Assembly (NCBI GenBank): GCA_051954235.1
Contig: JBQCHY010000069.1
Location: 1-64,000 of the forward strand
DNA length: 64,000 nt
DNA from: 62-47 sp051954235
GTDB taxonomy: Bacteria; Pseudomonadota; Alphaproteobacteria; Rhizobiales; Xanthobacteraceae
Direction: 5' to 3'
Shown here: one piece after another, positions 17,456-25,507 of the stretch
Numbering within the stretch: the first letter of the stretch is position 1
Layout of the letters: each line of letters opens with the position of its first letter
Notes under the pieces: model-generated
Databases searched by the model: none
Seen by the model: only the letters and a program-made list of their open reading frames with translations
What the model was told of the DNA's origin: nothing
Translations under genes and position numbers: made by a program

Positions 17456-18439
17456 ATGCCGGTCCCGCAGCATATTTTCGAGCCGCCGTTCAACGTCCTC
17501 CGCTCCAGCCACGCCGTGCTCGACGTCACCGACCTCGATGCCAGCCGCAAGTTCTACGAGACGATCATCGGGTTGCATGTCGAGGACGCCGATCGCGACG
17601 TGGTTTACCTGCGCGGCTCCGAGGAGCATCAGCATCACTCGCTGGTGCTGCGCAAGGCGCAAGTCGCCGCCTGCAACCGGCTCGGCTTCAAGGTCGGCAA
17701 CGACAAGGACCTCGACAAGGCCGCCGCCTTCATGGCCACCAACAAGATCGAGCACGCCTTCGCGGAGGTGCCGTTCCAGGGCCGCACGCTGCAATTCACC
17801 GACCCGTTCGGCTATCGCATCGAACTCTACGCGACCATGGAGAAGCGCCCGCACCTGCTGCGCCGCTATGAGCTTTACAAGGGCTGCCATCCGCAACGGC
17901 TCGACCACTTCAACGTGTTCGCCGCCGAAGTGCAGGACACCGTCGACTTCTACGCACGCCTCGGCTTCCGCCTCACCGAATACGCCGAGGAGGACGGCCC
18001 GAACGGCCGCATCGCCGCCGCCTGGATGCATCGCAAGGGCAACGTCCACGACTTCGCCATCACCAACGGCAACGGTCCGCGCCTGCATCACTTCGCCTAC
18101 TGGGTGCCGACCGCGATGAACATCCTGCATCTGTGCGACGTGATGGCGTCGTGCGGCTATCTCGTCAACATGGAGCGCGGCCCCGGCCGCCACGGCATCT
18201 CCAACGCGTTCTTCCTCTACGTGCGCGACCCCGACGGGCATCGGCTGGAGATCTACACCAGCGACTACAACACCATGGATCACGACCACGAACCGCTGCG
18301 CTGGTCGCTGCGCGATCCGCGCCGCCAGACGCTGTGGGGCTCGCCCGCGCCGCGCTCGTGGTTCGAGGAAGGCTCGCCCTTCGTCGGGCAAGCCGTGCGC
18401 GAGGCGAAGTTCAAGGCCGACGTGATCGTGGCGGACTAA
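17456..18439 (+). CDS. hpaD: 3,4-dihydroxyphenylacetate 2,3-dioxygenase
   Basis: A 327-residue type I extradiol dioxygenase that opens the ring of homoprotocatechuate. Two vicinal-oxygen-chelate domains are visible (about 15-130 and 140-270). The Fe/Mn facial triad is present as His in LDHFNVF, His in LHHFAYW and Glu in GHRLEIY. Related enzymes may use Mn(II). It lies 73 bases after hpaF and 3 bases before the next gene, so these are likely one transcript. Confidence 0.92.
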   Translation: MPVPQHIFEPPFNVLRSSHAVLDVTDLDASRKFYETIIGLHVEDADRDVVYLRGSEEHQHHSLVLRKAQVAACNRLGFKVGNDKDLDKAAAFMATNKIEHAFAEVPFQGRTLQFTDPFGYRIELYATMEKRPHLLRRYELYKGCHPQRLDHFNVFAAEVQDTVDFYARLGFRLTEYAEEDGPNGRIAAAWMHRKGNVHDFAITNGNGPRLHHFAYWVPTAMNILHLCDVMASCGYLVNMERGPGRHGISNAFFLYVRDPDGHRLEIYTSDYNTMDHDHEPLRWSLRDPRRQTLWGSPAPRSWFEEGSPFVGQAVREAKFKADVIVAD

Positions 18440-18442
18440 GAA

Positions 18443-19330
18443 ATGACTGCTGTGACCCGCCCCCGCCTCGCCACCTTCACCGCCCAAGGCGCGACTAACG
18501 GCGCGACGCGCTATGGCGCGGTGACCGACGCCGGCATCGTCGATCTCTCGGCGCGCTTCGGCCAGAGCTTTCCGACGCTGCGCGAAGTGATCGCCGCCGG
18601 CGCGCTGATGAAACTCGCGGACGACGCCGCCGGGCGTTCGCCGGATGTCGCCCTCGACGCCGCCACCTGGCAGCCGCCGATCCCCGCGCCGGAAAAGATC
18701 ATCTGCATCGGCGTCAACTATCCGGACCGTAACGCCGAGTACAAGGACGGCAAGGACGCACCGCCCTATCCCAGCATGTTCATGCGCACGCCGCGCTCCT
18801 TCGTCGGCCACGGCACGCCGCTGGTGCGGCCGAAGGCGTCGCAGCAACTCGACTACGAAGGCGAAGTGGTGATCGTGATCGGCAAGCCCGGCCGCCACAT
18901 CGCCGAGCGCGACGCGCTCGACCACATCGCCGCGCTGACGCTGAGCAACGAGGGGACTATTCGCGACTGGGTGCGCCACGCCAAGTTCAACGTGACGCAG
19001 GGCAAGAATTTCGATTCAGCCGGCAGCCTCGGCCCGTGGCTGGTGCCCTACACCGACGAGGCGCAGATCGCGGACATCGCGCTGACAACACGCGTCAACG
19101 GCGAGATGCGGCAGAGCGACCGCACCAGCCGGATGATCTTCGGCTTCCGCTATATCATCAACTACATCTCGACCTTCACCACGCTGGTTCCGGGCGATGT
19201 CATCATCACCGGCACGCCGACCGGCGCCGGCGCCCGCTTCGACCCGCCGCGCTTCCTCAAGCCCGGCGACGTGATCGAAGTGGAAGCCGACGGCCTCGGC
19301 ATCCTGCGCAACGGCGTGGTGGACGAGTAA
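18443..19330 (+). CDS. Fumarylacetoacetate hydrolase-family protein, probable HpaG-type decarboxylase/isomerase
   Basis: A 295-residue FAH-fold protein. The metal-binding and catalytic core is seen in LDYEGEVVIVIG (Glu residues), the NEGTIRDW segment, and TGTPTGAG near the C-terminus. In the homoprotocatechuate pathway the FAH-fold enzyme HpaG decarboxylates 5-oxopent-3-ene-1,2,5-tricarboxylate and isomerises the product. Start ATG 18443, three bases after hpaD. Other FAH-fold enzymes act on acylpyruvates, so the exact reaction rests on context. Genes for HpaE and HpaH are not present in this window. Confidence 0.82.
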   Translation: MTAVTRPRLATFTAQGATNGATRYGAVTDAGIVDLSARFGQSFPTLREVIAAGALMKLADDAAGRSPDVALDAATWQPPIPAPEKIICIGVNYPDRNAEYKDGKDAPPYPSMFMRTPRSFVGHGTPLVRPKASQQLDYEGEVVIVIGKPGRHIAERDALDHIAALTLSNEGTIRDWVRHAKFNVTQGKNFDSAGSLGPWLVPYTDEAQIADIALTTRVNGEMRQSDRTSRMIFGFRYIINYISTFTTLVPGDVIITGTPTGAGARFDPPRFLKPGDVIEVEADGLGILRNGVVDE

Positions 19331-19396
19331 TACCGTCGTGGACGAGTAGCGACGGCACGATCTCACGCAAGCGTCATTCAGACAGAAGCAACAACA

Positions 19397-19484
19397 CGTC
19401 ATGGCCGGGCTCGTCCCGGCCATCCACGTCTTTCTTTGCAGAATTTTTAGAACGTGGATGCCCGGGACAAGCCCGGGCATGACG
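19397..19484. repeat. Intergenic palindromic repeat, family B
   Basis: Composite of two small palindromes (TCATGGCCGGG...CCCGGCCATCCACG and CGTGGATGCCCGGG...CCCGGGCATGACG) that are also complementary to each other. Other copies: 44217, 45140 and 46849. It lies in the gap between the convergent FAH-family and binding-protein genes. Confidence 0.85.
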
Positions 19485-19522
19485 GATAGGTGTTTTCGTT
19501 AAACTCAGATCGCCCTGATGAT

Positions 19523-19603
19523 CGTCATTGCGAGCGAAGCGAAGAAATCCAGTCTTTTTCAAGAATCTGGATTGCTTCGTCGCTAACGCTCCTCGCAATG
19601 GCG
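19523..19603. repeat. Intergenic palindromic repeat, family A
   Basis: Second family A copy, with complementary ends CGTCATTGCGAG and CTCGCAATG and inner AAATCCAG/CTGGATTGC arms. It adjoins a family B copy in the same convergent gap, so the 292-base gap is almost entirely repeat. Confidence 0.85.
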
Positions 19604-19622
19604 GAACTATCAGCACCGCTGC

Positions 19623-20843
19623 TTACGTCGGCGGCGGATCGAGGCGGGTGCAGCCGCCCTCGCCGATCGGCCGCATGATGTCTTCGGCCTTGATGGTGCC
19701 CTTGACCGTCAACAGGTCCCACTCGCTCTTGACGTCCTTCGGGCCCTTGGCTTCCACCAGCAGCATGTCGTTCATCAGCCGGCCGTCGGCGCGAATGCGC
19801 GCGCCGGGTGCGAAGAAGTCGTCGACCGGCGTGGCCTTCATCTTGCGCATCACGGTGAGGCCGTCGTTGTCGTTGGCCGCTTCCACCGCGCGCAGATAGT
19901 GCAGCACCGCGCTGTAGACGCCGGCCTGCGCGTGGGTCGGCATCTTGCCGCCGTGCTTGGCAGCGAAACGCTTGGCGAACGCGCGGCTGGCATCGTTGTG
20001 ATCCCAGTAATAGCCCGAGAGATACTGCACGCCCTGCATCGCCTCCGGCCCGAGCGAATGCACCGAGGTGAGATAATAGATCAGCACCGCCAGCTTCTGC
20101 TTGCCCTCGCCGATCTGGAATTCACGCGCCTGCTTGATGTTGGTGACGGTATCGCCCGACGCATTGGCGAGCGCGATGATCTTCGCGCCGGAAGCCTGCG
20201 CCTGGAGCAGGAACGACGAGAAGTCCATGGTGCCGACCGGATGCTTCACCGAGCCCAGCACCTTGCCGCCCGCCGCCGTCACCACCTTGGAGACTTCCGC
20301 CTGCATGGCGATGCCGAACGCATAGTCCGCGGTGATGAAGAACCAGGTGTCGCCGCCCTGCCGCACGATCGACTTCGCGACGCCTTGCGCCAGCGAATAC
20401 GTATCGTAAAGCCACATCGCGCCGGTCGGCGAGCACGCCTTGCCGAACACGTCGGCGGTGGCGGAGCCGACATGCACGACGATCTTGCCGCGCTCACGCG
20501 CGAGATCCTGCACCGCGAGCGAGATCGACGAGTTGCCGATGTCGAAAATCGCGCTCACGTCCTGCTGGTCATAAAGGTTGCGCGCGAGGTTGACGCCGAT
20601 GTCGGTCTTGTTCTGATGGTCGGGCGCAAGCAATACCACCGGCTGTCCGCGCACCTTGCCGCCGACGTCCTCGATGGCGAGTTGCGCCGCCGCCACGCTG
20701 CCGACGCCGCCGGCATCGGAGAACACCGAACTCTTGTCGTTGAGCGCCGCAATGTTCAGTGGCTTGGTGATCGGCTCCGCCGACACATGCGTCACTAACC
20801 CCAAAGCGAAAAGCGCAGCAGCAATACTGATACCGGGTTTCAT
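19623..20843 (-). CDS. ABC transporter substrate-binding protein (branched-chain amino acid type)
   Basis: A 406-residue periplasmic binding protein of the Leu/Ile/Val-binding (Peripla_BP_6) family, with a signal peptide ending near THVSA (residue 22). The two-lobe fold is indicated by DVGGKVRGQPVVLLAPDHQNK in lobe one and PVGTMDFSSFLLQAQASGAKII further on. The start ATG 20843 has GAGGA four bases upstream. It is 6 kb from the liv permease genes on the same strand, separated by amidase, AtuA and oxygenase genes; it may supply a second substrate to that transporter. Substrate unknown; such proteins in this group also bind aromatic acids. Confidence 0.88.
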   Translation of the reverse strand: MKPGISIAAALFALGLVTHVSAEPITKPLNIAALNDKSSVFSDAGGVGSVAAAQLAIEDVGGKVRGQPVVLLAPDHQNKTDIGVNLARNLYDQQDVSAIFDIGNSSISLAVQDLARERGKIVVHVGSATADVFGKACSPTGAMWLYDTYSLAQGVAKSIVRQGGDTWFFITADYAFGIAMQAEVSKVVTAAGGKVLGSVKHPVGTMDFSSFLLQAQASGAKIIALANASGDTVTNIKQAREFQIGEGKQKLAVLIYYLTSVHSLGPEAMQGVQYLSGYYWDHNDASRAFAKRFAAKHGGKMPTHAQAGVYSAVLHYLRAVEAANDNDGLTVMRKMKATPVDDFFAPGARIRADGRLMNDMLLVEAKGPKDVKSEWDLLTVKGTIKAEDIMRPIGEGGCTRLDPPPT

Positions 20844-20963
20844 TCTTTCCTCACGCGATTTTGCGATGACGTGAAGTCTATTGAACCACCCAAATCTTGG
20901 CTAGCGCGGACACGCATGTCTGCGCGGCGATGCACAGGCTACGATGCTACCTTATCGATGCGC

Positions 20964-21617
20964 TTATGCCGTCCTACGAAATGTCAGATTGATACGCTGA
21001 CGCTTGAGCAACGGATGCTCGCCCTCCGCCAGCGGCGCGACGCCATGATAGAACAAGCGCGACGGCCCGCCCCACACCACGACATCGCCGTGGGTCAGGC
21101 GATAACGTTGCGTCTTGTCGCTGCGCTTCAAACCACCGAACAGAAACGTTGCCGGCAATCCCAGCGACACCGAAACGATCGGCGCGGAAAAATCCGTCTC
21201 GTCCTTGTCCTGATGCAGCGACATCTTCGCGCCCGGCACGTAGCGGTTGATCAGACACGCATCCGGCGCGAAATCCTTGAAGCCGCCCGCCTCCGCCGCA
21301 TCGCGCGCGAGCGCCGACAACACCGGCGGCATCGCCGGCCACGGTTGGCCGCTTTCGGGATCGCCCGCGTCATAGCGATAGCCGCGCCGATCCGTCACCC
21401 AGCCGACTTTGCCGCAATTGGTCATCGCCACCGACATGGTGAACCCGCCCGGCGTCACCATGTGCCGGAACGGCGCGGCGGCGATCACTTCGCGCAACGC
21501 GGCAAGCAGTTCGTCCTGCCGCGCCAACGTGAAGCCGCGCAGCAGCACCGCGCCCTCCGCCATCGTCTCACGCGACGGCTGAGCTTCCGCTACGCCTGCG
21601 AACAGATCGCCGGTCAA
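20964..21617 (-). CDS. alkB: Alkylated DNA repair dioxygenase AlkB
   Basis: A 217-residue 2-oxoglutarate/Fe(II) dioxygenase that repairs 1-methyladenine and 3-methylcytosine by oxidative demethylation. Iron ligands are visible as HQD in SLHQDKDE and the distal His in LFYHGV, and the 2-oxoglutarate-binding Arg in RINLTFR at the C-terminus. The N-terminal Tyr and Trp (WVTDRRGYRYD) fit AlkB. The start appears to be TTG at 21617, with GGAG ten bases upstream. It is followed upstream by a second 2-oxoglutarate/Fe(II) oxygenase gene. Confidence 0.92.
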   Translation of the reverse strand: MTGDLFAGVAEAQPSRETMAEGAVLLRGFTLARQDELLAALREVIAAAPFRHMVTPGGFTMSVAMTNCGKVGWVTDRRGYRYDAGDPESGQPWPAMPPVLSALARDAAEAGGFKDFAPDACLINRYVPGAKMSLHQDKDETDFSAPIVSVSLGLPATFLFGGLKRSDKTQRYRLTHGDVVVWGGPSRLFYHGVAPLAEGEHPLLKRQRINLTFRRTA

Positions 21618-21638
21618 GTTGTCACCGCTCCGCGTTCC

Positions 21639-22373
21639 TCACTTTGCATCGTGGAAAATGATTCCGACCGTATGACGGCGGCCCGAGCGCAGCCGGCTGA
21701 CGCCATGCCGGAGATTGACGCGATACGATCCACGCGTGCCCTGCACCGGACGGTGATGCACGGCGAACACCACGGCGTCGCCTTGCGTCAGCGGCACCAC
21801 CTCGGCGCGCGATTGCATGCGCGGCCGCTGCTCGGTGAGCACGAATTCGCCGCCGGTGAAATCACGTCCCGGCTCCGACAGCAACACCGCCACCTGCAAC
21901 GGAAATACGTGCTCGCCGTAAAGATCCTGATGCAGGCAGTTGTAATCGTCGGTGACGTATTGCAGCAGCAGCGGCGTCGGCCGGGTCTGTCCCGCCTCGT
22001 GACAGCGCGCAAGAAAATCGTCGTGCGTCGCCGGATAGCGCACGTCAATGCCCATGGTCGCATTCCAGCGATTGGCGGTCTGCGACAGCGGCGGGTAAAG
22101 CGCTGGTCGCAAATGCGCGATCGGGTCCGGCAACGGATAGTTGAAGTATTTGTATTCACCGCGCCCAAAACCGTGCCGCGCCATCACGATGCGGCTGCGG
22201 AAGCGCGCATCGTCGGGATAGAGCGCGGCGAGATCGACGCATTGCTGCGGCGTCAGCAGGTTTTCGATCACAGCGCAGCCGCGCGCATCGAGATCGTCAC
22301 TGACGCGTTGCCAGTCGATTGTCTCGAGCGCCGGCGGCGGATCGATCAGGCGGGCGGTGCGGGCGCTTTGCAT
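21639..22373 (-). CDS. 2-oxoglutarate/Fe(II)-dependent oxygenase
   Basis: A 244-residue protein of a prolyl-hydroxylase-like 2-oxoglutarate/Fe(II) family. The iron-binding HxD reads NCLHQDLYGEHVFPLQV, and the distal His with the 2-oxoglutarate-binding Arg is in RVNLRHGVSRLRSG. Start ATG 22373 is chosen because CGGAGG lies seven bases upstream. It ends 21 bases before alkB on the same strand, so the two are probably cotranscribed. Members of this family are recurrent alkB neighbours, suggesting a part in the response to alkylation damage; substrate unknown. Confidence 0.8.
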   Translation of the reverse strand: MQSARTARLIDPPPALETIDWQRVSDDLDARGCAVIENLLTPQQCVDLAALYPDDARFRSRIVMARHGFGRGEYKYFNYPLPDPIAHLRPALYPPLSQTANRWNATMGIDVRYPATHDDFLARCHEAGQTRPTPLLLQYVTDDYNCLHQDLYGEHVFPLQVAVLLSEPGRDFTGGEFVLTEQRPRMQSRAEVVPLTQGDAVVFAVHHRPVQGTRGSYRVNLRHGVSRLRSGRRHTVGIIFHDAK

Positions 22374-22442
22374 GTCATGGCCTCCGAAAACAGACACCAA
22401 ACGATATGCGCACTGGCCCGCGCCGCCGCCACCCGTTTCCCG

Positions 22443-23798
22443 TCAGCCGCGTACGGCGGATTCGATGCCAGCGCCGAGTTCGAAGATGCGGCGGTCCGCA
22501 CCGCCGGAGGCCGCCAGCATCAGGCCGACCGGCGCTTCGCCCTCGCGCTGGATCGGCAAGGTGATGGCGCAGCCGTCGATGGTGTTAATCAGCGTGCAGT
22601 TGCGCAACGAGAGCACGTTGGCTTTTGCGTAAGCGTCGTCGTCCTTCTCGAGGTCGGCGATGCGCGGCGGCGTGATGGCGACCGTCGGCATCACCAGCGC
22701 GTCATACGGCGCAATGCGCGCGTCGAAGCCGTCGATCATGGCACGGCGATGCTTCAGGAGATCGACATAGTCCGCCGCGCTCTGGCCTTCGCCGCGACGA
22801 ATGCGGACGATGACGCGCGGATCGTAATCCGCGCCGCGCCGCGCGATCAGCGCGCGATGCCAGGCCCAGGCTTCCGCGCCAGAGAAACCGCCCTTGGCGT
22901 TGAGCACCGCGACCTCGGCGAACTCCGGCACCGCGATACGCTCGATCACCGCGCCCTGCTGCGCCAGTTTCGCCACCGCGCGCTCGAACGCCTGCGCGAC
23001 CGCGTCTTCGATCTCGTCGAATGCCACCGTGGTCGGGATCGCAAGCCGCATGCCCTTGATCGGGCGCGGCGCGACAGGCTTGATCGGCTCGTCGGCGTGA
23101 ACCGCATCGAGCGTGACGCAGCAGGCGACGCTGCGCGCCAGCGGTCCATAGCCATCGAGCGTGAACGACAGCGGCACGCCGCCGTCGAGCGGAATGCGCC
23201 GCGCGGTCGGCTTGTAACCGACGATGCCGCAGTAAGCGGCCGGGATGCGGCAGGAGCCGCCGGTGTCGGTGCCAAGCGCGCCGTGCGCCATGCCGTCCGT
23301 CACCGACACAGCCGCGCCGGACGACGAGCCGCCCGGCACGTGGCCGACATCGCGCCGCCACGGGCTTTTCGGCGTGCCGTAATGCGGATTGAGGCCGAGG
23401 CCGGAATAGGCGAACTCCACCATGTTGCTGCGGCCGATCGGCACAAAGCCGGCACGGCGTAGCCGCGCCACCACCGGCGCGTCGGCGGCGGCGGGTGGCG
23501 TATCGTCGAGCGCCTTGGAGCCGGCGCGGGTCCGCTGCCCCTTGATGTCGAACAGATCCTTGATCGACACCGGAATGCCGGCGAAGCGCGACGGCGCGGC
23601 GTTGGCCTTGCGTAGCTTGTCCATGGCGTCGGCGGCGGCCTTCGCGCCCTCGGCATCCACCTGAATGAAGGTCCGCGCCCCCTCGCCGTTCTTGTCCGCG
23701 ATTTTGGCGAGGCAATCTTCCACCAGCGCGCGCGCCGTGGTGCGCCCGGCTTCGAGATCGGCGGCAAGGGAATCGAGGGTCGGAGTGTTCAACATCAT
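22443..23798 (-). CDS. Amidase (amidase signature family)
   Basis: A 451-residue serine hydrolase of the amidase signature family. The Ser-cisSer-Lys triad is visible: Lys in SIKDLFD, the glycine/serine-rich PGGSSSGAA, and the nucleophile region GTDTGGSCRIP. Two in-frame ATG codons (23798 and 23795) could start it. Family members hydrolyse amides, nitrile-derived amides, or act as GatA; the absence of gatB/gatC nearby and the presence of a second amidase point to a catabolic enzyme. It lies just downstream of the AtuA pair on the same strand. Confidence 0.87.
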   Translation of the reverse strand: MMLNTPTLDSLAADLEAGRTTARALVEDCLAKIADKNGEGARTFIQVDAEGAKAAADAMDKLRKANAAPSRFAGIPVSIKDLFDIKGQRTRAGSKALDDTPPAAADAPVVARLRRAGFVPIGRSNMVEFAYSGLGLNPHYGTPKSPWRRDVGHVPGGSSSGAAVSVTDGMAHGALGTDTGGSCRIPAAYCGIVGYKPTARRIPLDGGVPLSFTLDGYGPLARSVACCVTLDAVHADEPIKPVAPRPIKGMRLAIPTTVAFDEIEDAVAQAFERAVAKLAQQGAVIERIAVPEFAEVAVLNAKGGFSGAEAWAWHRALIARRGADYDPRVIVRIRRGEGQSAADYVDLLKHRRAMIDGFDARIAPYDALVMPTVAITPPRIADLEKDDDAYAKANVLSLRNCTLINTIDGCAITLPIQREGEAPVGLMLAASGGADRRIFELGAGIESAVRG

Positions 23799-23824
23799 GC
23801 AAACTCGCTGGAGGAAGGACTTTT

Positions 23825-24160
23825 CTAGGCAGCGCCGCGATCATGATCCGGCGGTAGTTCGATTTCCAGATCGAGTAGCGCAGAACTGAGCGATTTGCCA
23901 TGCGCATCGAGCGCCAGCGACCGCGTCACGCCGCCGCCCAGCGCCTGATCCAGCACGAAATTCAGCGCGGCGATGTTGGGCAGTTCGTAGCGCACCACCT
24001 CGCCGAATACGATGCCATCGAAATGCGCCTTGACGCGCGCGGGCGTCACCTGCTCGCACAGCAGCGGGTAATGCCGCGCGTCGAAGGCGATCACCGAGAT
24101 ATTGGAGATGTTGCCCTTGTCGCCGGTGCGGGAGTGGGCAATGTCGCGCAGTTTCGCCAT
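23825..24160 (-). CDS. AtuA-associated small C-terminal domain protein
   Basis: A 111-residue protein matching the ferredoxin-fold domain that is fused to the C-terminus of many AtuA (DUF1446) proteins; the signature is AHSRTGDKGN near residue 8. Here it is a separate gene whose ATG directly follows the TGA of the AtuA-like gene, with GGAGG five bases upstream inside the AtuA coding region. It is most likely translated with and bound to the AtuA-like protein. No reaction is established for this domain. Confidence 0.8.
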   Translation of the reverse strand: MAKLRDIAHSRTGDKGNISNISVIAFDARHYPLLCEQVTPARVKAHFDGIVFGEVVRYELPNIAALNFVLDQALGGGVTRSLALDAHGKSLSSALLDLEIELPPDHDRGAA

Positions 24161-25498
24161 TCACGCCTCCACGAAACGGACTTGCGGCGCGGCCAGATCG
24201 CGCGGCAGCAGCACCGAGGCGACCGCGACGATATCCCGCGCCGACTTGAACGCGCCACCGCCGCCCGCCGGGCCGTTGGTGTAAAGCGTCTCGACCTCGT
24301 CGCCGATCCGCACCGCTTCCGCCATCGTATCGGTGCGGCCGGCGACGCGCACGCGGACCTCGTAAGGCGTACCACCTTGCGAGCGGCGTTCGCCATGCAG
24401 CGCGTCGATGCCGATCAGGTCGAAGCGCCATTCGCTGGCCTCGACCTTGGTGAGATTCAGCCGCTCGCGTACGATCTCCAGCGCCAGCCGCGCGCGGGCT
24501 TCCGCGCCCGGTCCGGCATAGGACATCTGTCCCTCGCCGATATAGCCGTCGACATAACCGACCGAGATTTTCAGCGTGTCGGGGCGCGGCTGGCCGCGCC
24601 CGCCCAAGACGCGCACGCGATCGGGGCCGATCTCCTCGACAGTAACTTGCGAGAAATCCGCGACGACATCCGGCTGCATGTAGCGCGCCGGATCGTGCAC
24701 CTCGTAGAGCAACTGCTCCTTGCAGGTGCGCTCCGACACTTCGCCGCCGGAGCCCGCGACTTTGGTAATGACGAGGCCGCCGTCCTCGCTCACTTCGCCG
24801 ATCGGGAAGCCGAGCCGCGAAAGCCCCGCGACATCCTTGAAGCCGGGATCGGCGAAATAGCCGCCGGTCACCTGCCCGGCGCATTCCAGCAGATGCCCGG
24901 CGACGGTGCCGCGCCCGAGCAAATCCCAGTCGTCCATCGGCCAGCCGAATGCGTCGACCATCGGCGCGAGAAACAGCGCCGGATCGGAGGCGCGGCCGGT
25001 GATGACGATATCAGCCCCCGCTTTCAGCGCCGCCGCCATCGGCTCCGCGCCGAGATAGGCGTTGGCGGAGACGATGCGGTTGCCAAGCGTCTTCAGCGTA
25101 CCGTCAATTTCGAGCAGCGGCAGATCGTGCTGCTTGCACGCCTCCAGCACGTCGTCGCCCATCACCGCCGCGATTTTCAACCGCGACAGCCCGAGCGACG
25201 CCGCGATCTGCGCGGTCTTGCGCGCCGCCGCCCATGGATTGGCCGCGCCCATATTGGTGACGATCTTGATGCCGTTGCGTGCGCAGGCCGGCAGCACCGC
25301 GCGCATTCGCGCTTCCAGCAACGGATCGAAACCGTCGTCGGGATTTTTCAACCGCGCACGCTGCGCCAGCGCCACGGTGCGCTCGCCGAGGCATTCGAAC
25401 ACCAGATACTGGATGTCGCCCTTCTCCGCGAGTTCGACCGCCGGCTCGATGCGATCGCCGGAATAGCCCGCGCCGGAGCCGATCCTGATGGTTCGCAT
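24161..25498 (-). CDS. AtuA-like protein (DUF1446)
   Basis: A 445-residue protein of the acyclic terpene utilisation AtuA family. It opens with RIGSGAGYSGDRIEPA, and NMGAANP, ITGRASDPALF, GHLLECAGQVTGG and GERRSQGG are seen further on. AtuA is needed for citronellol/geraniol use in Pseudomonas, but its reaction is unknown, and many homologues sit in other catabolic operons. No atuC/atuF carboxylase genes are present here, so terpene use should not be assumed. Start ATG 25498 has AGGAG six bases upstream. It lies 9 bases after the second amidase. Confidence 0.82.
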   Translation of the reverse strand: MRTIRIGSGAGYSGDRIEPAVELAEKGDIQYLVFECLGERTVALAQRARLKNPDDGFDPLLEARMRAVLPACARNGIKIVTNMGAANPWAAARKTAQIAASLGLSRLKIAAVMGDDVLEACKQHDLPLLEIDGTLKTLGNRIVSANAYLGAEPMAAALKAGADIVITGRASDPALFLAPMVDAFGWPMDDWDLLGRGTVAGHLLECAGQVTGGYFADPGFKDVAGLSRLGFPIGEVSEDGGLVITKVAGSGGEVSERTCKEQLLYEVHDPARYMQPDVVADFSQVTVEEIGPDRVRVLGGRGQPRPDTLKISVGYVDGYIGEGQMSYAGPGAEARARLALEIVRERLNLTKVEASEWRFDLIGIDALHGERRSQGGTPYEVRVRVAGRTDTMAEAVRIGDEVETLYTNGPAGGGGAFKSARDIVAVASVLLPRDLAAPQVRFVEA

Positions 25499-25507
25499 CG
25501 CACTCTC

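Noticed and set aside
17312..18979. A 555-codon open frame on the minus strand
   Set aside because: Antisense to hpaD and the FAH-family gene; composition is that of a shadow frame.
19331..19622. Possible CRISPR-like or tandem array in the repeat-rich gap
   Set aside because: The repeats are two different palindromic elements, each once, without regular spacers or cas genes.
20871..23462. An 863-codon open frame on the plus strand
   Set aside because: Antisense to alkB, the second oxygenase and an amidase; Arg/His-rich, no domain, no ribosome binding site.
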